Shown here piece after piece: positions 5,800-6,014 of a DNA stretch of 6,014 bases. Location of the stretch: positions 1 through 6,014 of the forward strand of contig JAJRPL010000110.1 in the NCBI GenBank assembly GCA_024280815.1. The letters run 5' to 3'. This DNA is from Bacteroidota bacterium (lineage in GTDB: Bacteria > Bacteroidota > Bacteroidia > Flavobacteriales > Flavobacteriaceae). Each line of letters opens with the position of its first letter. Position 1 is the first letter of the stretch. A program made the position numbers and the translations under genes. The notes beneath the pieces were generated by a model. The model was not told the origin of the DNA and searched no databases. It saw only the letters and a list, made by a program, of their open reading frames with translations.

Positions 5800-6014
5800 T
5801 CTAACCCATTCGTTTCCATTTTTAAATTATATTTTATTGTGCTGAAAATCAATAGATTGTGAAGTATTTTTTTTTAAAAGGGGGAATTTTAAAAACATAA
5901 TTGTTTAATATTCGAAGCTAAGTTACTAACTAAGTTTCAGTCGAAAACGGGAAAATTGCTATGAAAAACAAACCGTTAATAATTGATCTCCTTTCTCCCT
6001 AGATTAAGGAATTA
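5800..6014. other. Non-coding right end
   Basis: All frames carry frequent stops on both strands and no credible gene is visible. The region holds an AT-rich palindrome (5871-5895) soon after the zinc-ribbon gene. It also holds a lone 13-codon frame, ATG 5961 to TAG 6000-6002 (MKNKPLIIDLLSP), which is too short to call a gene. The next gene presumably starts beyond the window. Confidence 0.6.
5871..5895 (+). terminator. AT-rich palindrome, possible transcription terminator
   Basis: TTTTTAAAA (5871-5879) and TTTTAAAAA (5887-5895) are perfect 9-bp inverted arms around the loop GGGGGAA (5880-5886), just after a run of nine T (5867-5875). It lies about 70 bp after the last gene of the operon. 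The stem has no G:C pair and no strong T tract follows on the plus strand, so it is not a textbook intrinsic terminator. Read from the minus strand it would have the T tract downstream. Position makes a terminator plausible but weakly supported. Confidence 0.3.

Noticed and set aside
5850..5859. CAATAGATTG inverted repeat as a terminator stem
   Set aside because: Four-base arms around a two-base loop are too short to form a stable hairpin.
3580..5929. 10-bp inverted pair TTAGTAACTT (3580-3589) / AAGTTACTAA (5920-5929) flanking the lyase operon, as possible mobile-element ends or integron-like sites
   Set aside because: The match does not extend beyond 10 bp, and such pairs are expected by chance several times in 6 kb of AT-rich DNA. 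There is no transposase, integrase or target-site duplication.
5961..6002. 13-codon frame MKNKPLIIDLLSP as a leader peptide
   Set aside because: There is no codon bias typical of attenuation leaders, no clear hairpin pair and no downstream gene visible.

Overview
The window looks like the chromosome of a marine-type member of the Flavobacteriia (Bacteroidota). The DNA is strongly AT-rich and the genes lack Shine-Dalgarno sites. One secreted protein ends in a type A type IX secretion (T9SS) sorting domain, which is confined to Bacteroidota. The short SSB and the small zinc-ribbon protein resemble proteins I associate with Flavobacteriaceae. No genus can be named from this sequence alone.

Layout. 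Positions 1-307 (minus strand) hold the start of a single-stranded DNA-binding protein gene that runs off the left edge. Positions 308-677 are a divergent non-coding region with a possible ssb promoter and a cluster of 10-bp-phased repeats. Positions 678-2312 encode a lipoprotein glycoside hydrolase of family 5 whose barrel is interrupted by a beta-sandwich-like insert. Positions 2379-3551 carry a two-gene unit: a small Rossmann-fold methyltransferase/spermidine-synthase-like protein and a GNAT acetyltransferase. After about 100 bp, 3656-5799 holds a tightly packed three-gene unit: a secreted jelly-roll polysaccharide-lyase-like protein with a T9SS tail, an exported protein of unknown function, and a small cytoplasmic zinc-ribbon protein. 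Positions 5800-6014 are non-coding, with one AT-rich palindrome that may end transcription.

Together, two of the seven genes (the GH5 lipoprotein and the lyase-like protein) point to use of extracellular polysaccharide. There is no SusC/SusD pair, no hybrid two-component regulator and no sulfatase here, so this is not a classical polysaccharide utilisation locus within the limits of the window. The methyltransferase and acetyltransferase have no visible link to glycan use. The most notable observations are the apparently circularly permuted carbohydrate-binding-like insert inside the GH5 catalytic domain, and the PL7-like motif triad in the secreted protein of the last operon. No CRISPR array, mobile element, rRNA or tRNA was seen.
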